A DNA stretch of 64,000 nucleotides from Glandiceps talaboti. Taxonomy: Eukaryota > Hemichordata > Enteropneusta > Spengelidae. The notes under the pieces are model-generated. The model did not search any database. It saw only the letters and a program-made list of their open reading frames with translations, and was not told the origin of the DNA. The position numbers were made by a program, and so were the translations under genes. Shown here piece by piece: positions 50,852 through 64,000 of this stretch. The stretch's first letter is position 1; each line of letters starts with the position of its first letter. The DNA lies in the NCBI RefSeq assembly GCF_964340395.1, contig NC_135554.1, forward strand, positions 12,906,751 to 12,970,750. The letters are read 5' to 3'.

Positions 50852-53068
50852 CTGTCAATGGAAAAAACGTTGTAAATTGACACGTGCGTGAACGTCCAAT
50901 CCTTATTTTTACAATATATTGGAGCAGAAATTGAATATTTAAGGTGAACGAACTAAATCTATGTCCAAGTAAGGAGGTTAGCAAATCGAGTTCTCACTAA
51001 AGGTTTGGGTTCGTTGTTATACAATATCATCTCATGACAGTTTCCAAATTTGTGTTTGGATCAAAAAGCTTAGTGTAACACACAGTATAGTTTAGGATAC
51101 ATTTAATCGAAAAATAAAAGAAAAAGACGAATATTAATTTTTTTCATGAGACAATTCCTGTGCTTACATAGTAAGTTATGAGCTACTGTTATTGTTGTTC
51201 GACAGTTTTTAATGAACCATATTAGTACATTTGTTCGGAATAAATGTCAAATTATTTACTATTTCAAGTATTCCAGTTATTTATTTATCGGTCTACACAC
51301 TATGCGAATAATAACACAAACCTGTTTCCTTCCCTGGTCGGCATCACCACGTCTGAATAGTTTCATGTGTTTGTGTTCATCAACCAGTAGAGAAGGTCGT
51401 GAACTTTGCCTCGTAGCAGTTTTGGAATGCTCGGGCAGGTCAAGTATTCCATTCATTCCGATAGTGCTCTGCGAGGTGCTGATAGGTCTACAGTACATCC
51501 GTCGTTGGTTGACATGTCTGTTTTGTAGTTCCTTGGACCTACGTGTACTGACCCATAGCTCGTAGATGATCCGTGTGTAACAATAGGTCATAATGAACAA
51601 TGGAATCAAATACATGCCTAACAGCAAATAGATTGAGTACACTTTACCAAGGACCTTATATGGCCAGACAGTTCGACAGCTGTGGTGAGTGGGGTGATTA
51701 TCAAATTCCCAAGAAAAATGTCTCTGTATCAAGGGAAAAAAACGAACAAGAACATGGATTTAACGAAATCAGAATGCAAGTAAAAAATTGTAGCAGTCAG
51801 TTATACTTTTAGTGTGTTGAAGTTGGATTGTTAAACTGTTTGGTTTTTTTTCTTTGTTTTTTTCTATGTATGTTTATCTAGAATCGTCAAGGAGACACAT
51901 CATATGATACCATGCACAAGCTGAGTTGAACAAAAACGTAGGGGATTTAAACTCTGGTCGTTCGATGTCAAAAAGATTAAATTTGCCCTTAATTTTCCAG
52001 ATTTTCTTTAATTTTACTGGCGCTGGTATAATTATGTTATTCTCCAATATTCCTGACCTAAGGGTTTTGTCACTATTCGTTTAGCGACTCGTAGTGATAT
52101 ATCCCTCTTAGGTCACTCGTATTTTCATTGGCTGAACCAAGACCAAGATTGGAGAATAACACCTAATAGTAGCCTGTCCGTGTATTGAGAAGTGACTGAA
52201 GTTTGATGTATTCCAGCAACCACAAGTGATATTATTTTTTATTTGTTACAATTTCGCTCGCCATCTCTAGTCTACCATGAAAGCATTCAGCAAGAGGCCA
52301 TACCCCAGCACAATTGTTATGTACAACATATTACTATAAATTAGTGATTGGTCAAAATATAACTTGAGAAAGCTCTGATTGGTCAGTTATGGGGCTCTTA
52401 CCTTCCTTCATTTATTGATTTAAAAATGCGATATAGTGCATACCATCTCCAGACACTTCTAACGTATATTGTTTTAACACACAATCATAACAACATCACC
52501 ATGTAAACATTATTGACCAATAAGAGATGTCTCAAGTCAATGTCTTTAACTTTACTTATGTCAACAGTCTGTGCACAACAGGTGTGCTGGGCTGTGGCAT
52601 CCATGCTAAATGCGGAACATTCTCACACTAACGATGTCGAGCAAAAGTGAAAATGACAATTGTAATCGCTGAAATAAAACCAGACGCCTCTCGTGTCTAC
52701 AGCTAGGCTATACTAACAATCAAGAATTTTCTCCAAACAATTCTGCTGACATAGTCGATGAAATAAAACATTCATAACATTGATCGAGTGAAGATTGATC
52801 TCTTTCCATACTTGCAAAGTTATTAGTTTGGTAGTACTAAGCAACAACTGAAGAGTTGTGTCGCGATGGATTATTTACTAGCCCGAATATATCGATTTGC
52901 CTGATGAGTCTACTCGACGTGACCACACATTCCTGTGTACTTACTTTGTAAAACAAGGGTGGGAAGCTGAAAATAATAGCTATCACCCAGACAGTTATAA
53001 TCACTCGTCGTGCCCTTCCAAGCGTGATGACTGACTTGGCCAATAGTGGGTGTACAATCACAAAGTAT
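50366..53068 (-). CDS. Rhodopsin-family (class A) GPCR, last three exons, peptide-receptor-like
   Basis: Exons 53068-52945, 51723-51322 and 50851-50366 join in frame with GT-AG introns. They give [20 protein letters not shown] in the second loop, TM4, the conserved extracellular cysteine in [13 protein letters not shown]5 ([20 protein letters not shown]), a long third loop, TM6 ([15 protein letters not shown]), TM7 with [15 protein letters not shown] (the NPxxY motif) and a cysteine pair CRTCC suited to palmitoylation, then a Ser/Arg-rich tail ending GESNV. RKQ before TM6 and the WGP motif suggest the neuropeptide-receptor group (TRHR/QRFP-like), but the ligand cannot be named. The first exon in view starts inside the E/D-R-Y arginine codon; TM1-TM3 are not in the window. 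Confidence 0.9.
51322..51723 (-). CDS. GPCR exon (ECL2, TM5, ICL3)
   Basis: Acceptor CAG at 51724-51726, donor GTTTGT below 51322. Encodes [20 protein letters not shown] through ADQGRKQ. Confidence 0.9.
52035..52161. mobile_element. 127-bp foldback MITE in a GPCR intron
   Basis: Perfect 14-bp terminal inverted repeats TGTTATTCTCCAAT and ATTGGAGAATAACA. A second internal stem pairs TGACCTAAG at about 52053 with CTTAGGTCA at about 52109. No clear target duplication. Confidence 0.65.
52945..53068 (-). CDS. GPCR exon (ICL2, TM4)
   Basis: 124 nt with acceptor TTTCAG and a strong donor GTAAGTAC. The first base completes the conserved arginine codon; the exon ends at FPPLFYK. Confidence 0.9.
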
Positions 53069-54798
<1,730 letters not shown>

Positions 54799-54839
54799 TG
54801 ATAGTAGATGTGTTTGTTTTATGTGTTACGTTTCTTCTA

Positions 54840-55560
54840 GCTGGTATGTGTGTGGATGTATTATTAGGGGATAAAGCCTATGGCCTCGAGCCCCTATTGG
54901 CGTTGTTAGGGTTTTTCTTCTTTCTTCTTCTGCCATTTTATTTGTCGAGCTAGAACTAGAAAATGGTTGCCCATAAACATTTCAAACTTGGTAGGCTTAT
55001 CACATGTGTATGTACTCTTGCACCTGACCCAGGAATTTCGATCTGGCCGCCATATTGGATTTCGGGAAAATCTTAAAACTTCTCTTCTCAAAAGCTAGGG
55101 GTCCAGTTGGCTCGAAATTTGGTATGTAGTATGCATGTCCCTTGCCCTTCCTTTTAATTTTTGTAAATAAAATCGTATGTGGTCTCCTAACTTTGGCCGC
55201 CATATTGGATTTTCGAAAAAAATGTCATTTTTTCTTCTAAAATCCCCAGAACGAGCAGTCCACTTGGTGTGATCTTTTGTGTATAACATCATCTAAGTGA
55301 TGTCTTTCAAGTTTGCGAAAAGCGTTGCCATCGGTTGACCATTACGGCGGCCATATTGGATTTTACGAAAATTTAAAAGTGACAACTTCTCCAAAAGCAC
55401 TGCACTGATTGACTTGCATTTTGGCAAATAGAATCAACTACTAGATTACTGTAATGTTTGCAAACGAAAAAAAAAATTCAGTTTAATAAATCCAGTGGTG
55501 GCCATATTTGATCTTTCTCCAAATCATTGAAAAATGTTCTTCTCTGAAACCAGTGTATAA
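54840..55560. repeat. Tandem array, period 150 bp, CCATATTGGATTT motif
   Basis: The motif GGCCGCCATATTGGATT and variants start at 55045, 55195, 55346 and 55497, spacings 150, 151 and 151. Each is followed by an A-rich run and an ACTTCT/TTCTTCT segment. The left end has a GGGGATAAAGCCTATGGCC-like and GTTAGGGTTTTTCTTC sequence that looks like an element edge. It is probably a non-autonomous mobile element with internal repeats. Confidence 0.8.
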
Positions 55561-56590
55561 TAGATAACATCACAGTATGGCATGTAAAAGGAAGACTACT
55601 CCAACCTCCATGCAGCACGTCATTGCCTGCTGGGCAAACCGATTGGGCCCCGCAAACACTGCTTGCAGCTAGGATTATGTAAGAGGGGGGGGGGGTAACG
55701 CTGTCACTGTTGATTAGCATTCGTTACCAACATACTAGGAGAAACTCTTTTACATGAGCAAAATATTAAACAGTGGTTGAAAGAAAATAACATCTAATTA
55801 GACAAATTTATGACGATCATTGCCTATATGTACTTTAAAAGAATGACATGCTCTGCTTATCAAATGACCCCGGACACCAATACCACTCACCCCCCCACCC
55901 CCAACATAAAGAGACTAAAAAGCATTAAATGGGAACACCACTCCAGGAAATAGAGACATTTTCATAGAATTATGGTAAAATACGGGTTCTGAAGACATTC
56001 CATGATTTTACATCACTTACAAATATTTGCGATTTCACCTTGTGCCTTTATGGGGTATCTTTAAATTTGCTATGGGACATTGCATCATGCATGGGAGTCA
56101 GAAAAAATTATACATTTATGTTTACGCAATGAATATTCATAAAATATATTTTACACTGGAGGGAATACGCACTTTGAAGTCAAAAGTTTACGACGCAAAA
56201 AACGTTGTCAAATACATAAAATACGCATATATTTATAATATTCTACGCACGTTCTGTATCTTTCACTTTAGCTAACTGAATTCAATGCCACCGTTCAACC
56301 CAACGGAAGATGTAATCGACCAGTAGTAAAAGACTCGCTTACCATCATGACAAATTATACTCTGCGCTAGCAATGCTCATTGCAAATACAAGACCTTCAT
56401 AACCTATATGTGGAATTTGGCTTCTCACGCCTATCTATAAATTCATAGGATAATTATATATGAATATATATTTTATATTCCACAGAAGTAGTGGTTTAAC
56501 ACTCAATGTACGCTTATATGATAAGTACTAGTAGTGTCGTGAAAGAGATGTAGACATATAGAACGATGAATAGAACGATATAATATAGAA
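55561..56590. other. No recognisable feature
   Basis: A poly(G) run is at about 55686-55695. No coding similarity. Confidence 0.4.
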
Positions 56591-56591
56591 G

Positions 56592-56641
<50 letters not shown>

Positions 56642-56645
56642 TAGA
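56591..56645. repeat. (GACA)n microsatellite
   Basis: Perfect CAGA run, followed by GATA-rich sequence to about 56760. Confidence 0.9.
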
Positions 56646-57809
56646 TAGATCTAGATAGGTATATAACTATATAACGATATATTGAACCATATATAGAACA
56701 ACATATAGAACGATAGACAGAGAACGACAGACAGACTGACAGATAGACTCTTTTAACAAAAGTTTGCTTTTTAGAACTGGTACATGTAGGTTTACTTTTT
56801 TCCAAGTGCTTGCATCAATCAGTTGTCTTTTTCACATTGTAGGTATCCCGGGCGTTTAGCAATAACTCCACACAAATGCGAAATTATATATACTTATCTC
56901 AACCATCGAATTTTTACAGACGGTAATATCATGTGTAATCCTATAAGTACCAAACAAACAAACCACCGATATAACTAATCGTTTTGATGACCTTTATATT
57001 AAAGTATTGTTTTCCCTAATGGATGAAACCATTCACCATTTTATTACCTATCGACAGGAGGAAATTACGACAAGTCAAAAATACTTATGTGTTAAAATGC
57101 AATTTCCTGTTACGATATTTGATTTCAAAAAAGAAAGTTTATCGGTAAAAGAATACTCTCTCTCTCTCGATATCGATTATGCACACGAAGCAAAGTAATA
57201 TTGCCAACATCCTGCCCTCGTCTGATGAAGTATATTTCGTACATTGATTCTTGGAATAGAAAGCATATCATCTAGATGTGTACTAGTATATGCCTGAAAA
57301 CAAATGTAGTATGGTCTTTTATTCTGTACATCCAAGGCCATCGGCCAAAAATACAAATATAGTCGCTTAATTGTTGAAGACAGGATATAACTCTGAATAA
57401 ATTAAGTAAGTGGAAATGTTACAAAGGAAATTATGATAAATTTACAATAATCTCTAAACGTAATTTCATTGCATAAATTAATTGTAAATACAGCAAGACA
57501 TTGACGAATATTTAGATTATCTTATGAAAGTAAATTTATGAATGTACATGAATTTACTACATTTTGTGATGTGTTTTTGTTTAATTCATCAAAAAATGTA
57601 GACATATATCTATTACACGTTTAAATGTTGAAATTTGGAAAGAATGAAGACGCTGAGGTTCCACTAGAATGGTTTAAGTTCCGTATAGCTTAATAACGTA
57701 ACTGTGAATACCCCCACCCCCAGAAGAAACACAAGTTCACATAACAAGTAATAATATCATATATTAACATTTAGTATCAGAGATCATTGAGGATATCATA
57801 CATATATGA
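56646..57809. other. No recognisable feature
   Basis: A 63-codon frame at 57007-57198 has no recognisable domain. Confidence 0.4.
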
Positions 57810-57857
57810 CATGTATGTATGTATGTATGTATGTATGTATGTATGTATGTATGTATG
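57810..57857. repeat. (ATGT)n microsatellite
   Basis: About 12 units. Confidence 0.9.
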
Positions 57858-59274
57858 CATAGATAGTATGGGTGTACACACACACACTACAATGCAATCT
57901 CTGTGTATGTAACCTCATGAGTGATGGTAGAAAGAGGCTAATTCGAGGGCAGCGTTTTAGATGTAGACACTTGTATGATGTCCGTATGTATCAAATGTGT
58001 ATGTATCAAACGTTTCGAGATGCAGTGTATAGTGTTTGAAGCTCTATCCGCACGCACGGATGGACACCTATTGCCTCAACGGGTGCAGGCCGTTGGGTGC
58101 TAATTGAAGGTCTCCAGAATAATATCGTTTTAATACTTTTCCAGACTTTCTCTAAGTTAGCCCTGGGCATTGCCTAATAAGTTGGAGAAGCTTACTTTAA
58201 ACCTTTATATATAGTAGACTTTACCATTTTTTAAATCGAAAGATCATGCTATTTTTGAGTCACACAATATCCATATATAAAGATAATTAACCAGAGAGAC
58301 ATTATAACTTATTTAGACGTATTGCCCCAAAGTTCGATTACCCGACAATAAACCTTGAAACCCCTCTTCCCTCGTGGGACAACTTTCTTCATTATGTTTT
58401 AGGGTTGTTTGTTATACGTGAGATACGTCGCGTTGCTTGTCACAATCTTCTCTCATTGTCTGCTAGATCGGGACAACATTTCTTACTGTAATGTTAACAT
58501 TTTAACGAATCTATTATCAATATCCATCAAGTTGATTCAAACCACGTCTTTTTAAAAAGAGTATTACAACTTCTGATCTGTTCGGATTTTATCTTTAATT
58601 AGCAAACTTAAGGGTTTCGAAATATTGCATTTTGAGAGTCATAAATATCAAAAAAAGTGCGGTTTAACTGAAATAAATTATCATCTTCGTCTATTAAACT
58701 AACACATTGTCGGCGAAATATTAATGTTAAGAGTGGAATACTGATCATGAGATTAATAACGCATGGTTCACGTACAGGTTGTATGCTCCGCGTGAGCTTC
58801 AGATCATTACACGGCAGAATTGTCGCATTTTACAGGTGAATAGTAACTGTCCAGTTATATAAATCAAGAAAGCTCTCTTGAGTCGAGGGAACGTTTTCCT
58901 GTGTTTACTTAGGAACGTTACTTTCAATATTGATTGTAATCCTTCACGTGCATGCTCTTTTGTTTAAATTTTCAATAATCCTTAATTCTCGACTCTATTA
59001 ATATACGGATGGAAAGATAAAAGATAGCTGTAATGTTTGATTATTAAAAAAAAAACATCCCCACACTCCTTTTGAATTTAGGTAACAAAACAACAAACTG
59101 TGTGTGTAATTAAAGCTAACTCTGTCCATCGTCGCACTTCACTAATTTCTTTTATATACAGTATTAATAAGGTCCTAAAAGTGTGTCTCAAAGCATTGAC
59201 TCCTTTACAAGTTTCGCGAATTATCTAGGAGGATATCGAGTGGATGATATTAAATTAAATTAAATTTGATTATC
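57858..59274. other. No recognisable feature
   Basis: Non-coding by inspection. Confidence 0.4.
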
Positions 59275-59281
59275 GAGAGAG

Positions 59282-59343
<62 letters not shown>

Positions 59344-59346
59344 GAA

Positions 59347-59428
<82 letters not shown>
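59275..59428. repeat. (GA)n(G)n(GACA)n compound microsatellite
   Basis: GA units, then about 11 G, then about 20 GACA units. The Arg-Glu and Thr-Asp-Arg-Gln frames are artefacts. Confidence 0.95.
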
Positions 59429-59429
<1 letters not shown>

Positions 59430-62400
59430 TCTAGACAGACAGAAGAAAATCGATATCTGTACTGCTACTGAGTTAGATTTTAAATGCAAAAATATCGATT
59501 TACATGACCACAGCAGTCACATTTGGATAACTCTGTACCCGTTACGATGATGGAAAGAAATATAACATGTGGTATAGTATACTTTATGACTTTATTTAAA
59601 TTTCATTTCTACTGATGAGTAGCAGACGTGATCATTGAAAAAATAGAATAACTTCATGCAATTCTTATGCTTTTTTATTAACAGGTTGTGGTCGCTACTC
59701 CAAGCATGTGGTGACTTTACGAGATGACATGGCGTGAGTACATTCTATATAGTATAATGAGGGAGGAGATGTATATACTTATGTATACATAAAAACTTAC
59801 ACATTTGTTTATTGCGTTGCAATAGTCTGAACGCTTGACTCTCCGATATTCCCATCCCTTCAACTACAGAAAACGTTTCACGAGCGAAGTTTGGAAATTA
59901 CGATAAATATTACAGCCCACTGTGAATGTGGCATCTAAATTTCCTACTTGTCAGTACTCCTGATAATGGTTGTTATGGACCAAGGGACTTAGATTACCTA
60001 CACATTACAATGGTCAATCATTAGACAATGCATCAATGAATTATACATGTCAAAACTAGCGATGCTCTTCCGCCTCGTCAATTCATATTAGAACTCACTA
60101 TACGAATGGGTTTACCGGTTTATATTTCAGGTTCAATAAATGTCAGTTATTGTGTCAATGAATTCTAGAATCTCCTCGAATTTTAATCCTACATATGTGT
60201 CCAATACAATGATATTGCGTGAGTTATTGCGCGATATGCCAAGTCCAGCTTATTATTATAAAGCGAGTAGATAATAATACAGATGAATGTCTGCTTTAAA
60301 CCATCTCAAAAATGGGACTGAAAAAGAGGATAACGCCATCTCTTTGAAGAGACAGAATGTGGTTGCAGTTAACTCTAACTCAATGTTATCAAGTTACATG
60401 TAGACGTTTAGCGACTCCTCCCCTCGAGTCCCCTCCCCCACCCCTTAAGGGGCAAATAGAGGAAGTGACAATGTAGGTGTTTAATTTCATGTGACTTTTT
60501 ATAAATATTTTCCCAGTATTTCCAAAATATGCGAACAGCACGATACAAACAATTGTCAAAATATTGAAAGACTAAGTTTTAGGTAGAAAATTTGCGTTGG
60601 AGCCCAAATGTACTAAATTACATTTAACCGATAAGGTTTCTTCCGTTCAAAACTGACTACATTTGGTAAAAACGAACTGTGGCATGTAAACTTATATGGG
60701 GTTCATGACCAACTTTACTATTATACCGTGTCATGTCGAATGTCGACATAACAAGGTAAGTAAACTTATCAAGTAAACTTATAAATTAAGATAACAGAGA
60801 TTTTTCGAATGTTAATGCAGGTGATATTTATTTAACCTTCCGAATATTTGCAAATATTTAATAGTACGGCATACTTATTAATACTTTATCAACGTAGGAA
60901 AAATTGGGATAGTGTGTTACTTGAATGACAACATATAAAGACGAGTGGTGACAGTATATAGTAACTTCATATACATATGTATCAAGGGAATTGTGCTGTA
61001 CGTGTCTTTGAAAGTGATATATCATTATCCACGGCAACTATCTATCACGCTGTCAGCTGTTGCTGTCCCCTAATGCCAGCTGAAAGTGAAAATCAAACTC
61101 CTGAGTCGCGATCTATCATCAACACGTACTTAATACTTGTCAGAACTTTAGATTGTTATGACAACAAATAAAGAACCACTACAGGGTGTAGTATTCGGTG
61201 ATCGCTTGGATTACAGTTAATATTGACCAAATCGCAATGTATAATGCTGTCATATTTTTATTCAAGAGGATCTCCTAACAGTGTACAAAAAATGTATATA
61301 AATGACAATAATGACATGTACATTTGTATGCGTGGTGCACAAGTCGCACTTGGTAAACTCAGGATAAGGAAGTATACACTCAATGAGGAATGAAATATTT
61401 ATGATATTGCTCCACCAGGCCTAAGAATACGACGCAGATGTGGGGAAAAATAAAGTATTCAGTAATATACTACAACATTGATGTTAGTCATCAATTTTTG
61501 ATGACATGTTTTTCATTTAGATTGAAGGGACATTTTACAAATTTGATAACTATCGGCGAAATCTATGAAAGTTAGATATTTAGGATGGCAGTTTGTCTAA
61601 AGATTCAGGGTCGGATTTAAAGGAACGTTGAGGCATCCGATGGAAAAGTGAAATATAGATGTGTTAATAGTCCATGGAAGGTGTTAATGTAGTACAATGA
61701 GGATAATAATGGGGAAGAAGAGAATGTGCAGACATAAGCTAAATCTCGGTTTATAACATAACCGTAGGTATAATAGAATCATCACCATAGACACCATGAA
61801 AAACTCGTACTCGATAGAAAGTAGTATTGCTTCGCCACATGCATACAAACCTAATGGTCTTTTCACATATGATGATAAATATCAACTACCCTAGAGTGAC
61901 TCTCCGATCTGTATCAGGATTATGAAAATCAACAATTATCAAACTTTTCCTTTTACTAAATTAACTAATTTGATTAAAAAAAATGTTGTGATAAGAGATT
62001 TTTTTTTTGATAACACTATACGTTTGACCAAACTATCCAAAGATGAAGAACATGTGAGTGCAGATTAGAACCAAGGAAGTCTCCATCATGACTACTGTGG
62101 AAATAATACACACTGACAACCACATCCTGGTCAACAGGATTGCCTCGCAAATAACTCTCCTTGGGGAAATAACTTCCATCGCCAATCAATACACGGAATT
62201 TGAAGATTTAATAAGACTCACAATAATGCCTAACTCAAGTTAATTGTGATAAACAGTGAGGAAGTACATCCCAATCACATTACCTTTGTTGTAATGAAAT
62301 CGTTTCTCTCGTCATAAAATTCTTGAATGTAAAAGAGTAATGATCAGTAAGTATTTCAAAACAAAAATTAAATTGCTTCATTCATGAATATTACATACTA

Positions 62401-63544
62401 TTTATCAAGTTTTTATCCGATGGATGCTCGTAAAGCCAGCTCAGGGTCCTTGCACTGATTGCAGTATTCAAAATGCACTCGTTAAAGGTAGATCCGTAAA
62501 ACCATAAAATCGCCAAACTGTATGTTGCCATTAATACAGATGTTATATTTACTGTTGTAAGTAATCTTTTTTTCCTTTACCTTCTGACTGAAACTGTTAA
62601 ATCCGAACACAAGGATATGATTCATTGATTTTGTTAACGGCTATAAGCCCCTCTCTAGTGTACATATAATTTACTGTTGTTTAATCAAGCGTAACTCTCA
62701 TAGTGTTCTACACAAAAGGCAAATCTGAATGGTTCGTGAACTACAAGCTAAGAGCAATGTAATAACTAATCTAACGCTACGTTTGTTACACACGTCGCTG
62801 GGGCTTTTTTTCATGCCAACTTGTGTGTTAGTATGACCCACTTATATTTACTGCAATATGCGTTTTAGGAATAAAGGATAATATACGAACTGGACTTTGA
62901 GAGAAACGATGGCAAATACAGAGGACGTTTTATTGTATCTTAATAATTGGCTACATTGAATTGCATATTATCGGTTATTTTATTGCATATCTTCATATAA
63001 TCGTACAATATTGCATATACTATTTCTGTGTTGTACGTTGCATCGTATTATGCCGTATCGTATCGTATTGCAGGACATGGCGTGATGTCATGTCGCATTT
63101 ATTTTCGTTTGTTTCATACATTGCGTCGTATCCTGTGTTTTTCATCATAGTATTGTAATGTAATGTCGTCTCCGCTTGAAAGCTGCCCGTTTGAAGGAAA
63201 ACTAATAAGAATAATAATACCATCTTAGAGATCTGATAATTAAACTTTACTATCTGTTATCATTAAGATTATGATATGTACCATTCTCTTGGGATCTCAT
63301 CCGTTATTGAGTGGGCGCATTGATATTGCTTTAATTCACGTTTATGTTTTACAGGAGTGTTAGGAGTGTTTGAATTAATCACAACATACAAGGTGGGTGA
63401 TCGTAGAGTCAATGACATTTGTAACTCAATCTTGTAAATGTAATTGTGTATACTGATACGCGTTATGAACAGTGGGACACTAAGCCTTTTACAGGACGCC
63501 ATCGATCTCTGTTTCACGTTAACGTTGTTTTGATCAACACGCAA
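59429..63544. other. No recognisable gene
   Basis: About 4.1 kb. A 61-codon frame at 62058-62243 and others are unrecognised. Around 62950-63180 a degenerate CGTAT/TTGCATAT repeat is visible. GPCR exons could still be hidden here. Confidence 0.4.
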
Positions 63545-63858
63545 CTAACAGTATAATTCTATGAAGTTCTAAATTCAAAATTCACAAATTCCATTTCTTG
63601 TGATATGGGTGCCACAGTTGAAGCTGGTCGATACATATCTAGTTTGCTGTCGGCACTTTGATATTAATTCTGAACTTTTATTTAATAAATTAAGATTTTT
63701 CAGCTATATGATGCATAACTTTTCTGTCAGGCAGTGGTCACACCGCTTCGATATATTTGAATAGGAAGTCGCATGTGTAGTGACTGACCAGTCAGTGCTA
63801 TACTCGTGACCTTCCCCCTTTAAATTACAGAAATGTTTTGATAGCTCATTACAGCTGT

Positions 63859-63860
<2 letters not shown>
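63545..63860 (-). mobile_element. Penelope-like element, C-terminal fragment
   Basis: The minus strand reads CNELSKHFCNLKGEGHEYST, then SYSNISKRCDHCLTEKLCII, a stop, then in the same frame LLNKSSELISKCRQ. SNISKRCxxCLxEK and LLNKxSELxSKCR are the standard end of Penelope-like GIY-YIG proteins. The part upstream of CNELSK is replaced by (TA)n. It is related to 33590-33850. Confidence 0.8.
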
Positions 63861-63933
<73 letters not shown>

Positions 63934-64000
63934 TTATTAAATATATATATGTATATATATAATATATATATACACACACACATATATATATATACACACA
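63861..64000. repeat. (TA)n-rich window end
   Basis: TA units with short CA and ATAT interruptions to the window edge. Confidence 0.9.

Noticed and set aside
61684-61866. Hydrophobic minus-strand frame considered as the missing GPCR TM3 exon
   Set aside because: It lacks the conserved cysteine position, the E/D-R-Y end and a donor in the right phase.

Overview
The window is AT-rich nuclear DNA from an invertebrate animal. The evidence is spliced genes with GT-AG introns, a rhodopsin-family GPCR, C-type lectin domains, abundant CR1/L2-like, RTE-like and Tx1/L1-like LINE pieces, Penelope-like fragments, and very many microsatellites. A marine deuterostome or lophotrochozoan fits, but no species can be named from the sequence alone.

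Region 1 (1-35.2 kb) is organised around two paralogous genes lying head to head in a large inverted duplication. Gene A runs on the minus strand from 6856 past the left window edge. Gene B runs on the plus strand from 30754 to 35131 and is complete; I could join its six exons into a 628-residue reading frame with consistent intron phases. The inferred protein has a signal peptide, a basic (furin-like) site, four degenerate tectonin/beta-propeller-like repeats, a C-type lectin domain, a Ser/Thr-rich stalk with a 31-residue tandem repeat, one transmembrane helix and a short tail. It looks like a cell-surface recognition receptor. The upstream DNA of both genes is also inverted-repeat related (6.87-9.59 kb against 20.5-21.2 plus 28.8-30.7 kb). 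Each side has its own insertions: about 4.2 kb in intron 2 of gene A, and about 7.6 kb upstream of gene B.

The centre of the palindrome (9.6-20.5 kb) is filled with compound microsatellites, a truncated reverse transcriptase, a third partial copy of the duplicated upstream DNA, a decayed two-ORF LINE (11.6-15.5 kb), a tandem-repeat array (16.0-17.0 kb) and a decayed CR1/L2-like LINE (17.0-20.0 kb).

Region 2 (35.2-50.1 kb) has no convincing host gene. It holds partial copies of the duplicated upstream DNA (35.3-35.8 and 37.8-38.15 kb), an RTE tail, a retroelement fragment with a nuclease-like C-terminus, a diverged tandem array (39.15-40.28 kb), a TA-flanked MITE (41.0-41.3 kb), a 45-bp minisatellite (43.8 kb) and a candidate solo LTR (45.37-45.85 kb).

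Region 3 (50.4-53.1 kb, minus strand) contains the last three exons, covering TM4-TM7, of a peptide-receptor-like GPCR. The TM1-TM3 exons were not found and probably lie beyond the right edge. One intron carries a 127-bp foldback MITE.

Region 4 (53.1-64.0 kb) is presumed intron or intergenic DNA with microsatellites, a 150-bp tandem array built on a CCATATTGGATTT motif, and a Penelope-like C-terminal fragment at the right end. Apart from the two receptor genes, the GPCR and possibly one or two unrecognised ORFs, the window is repeat-derived.
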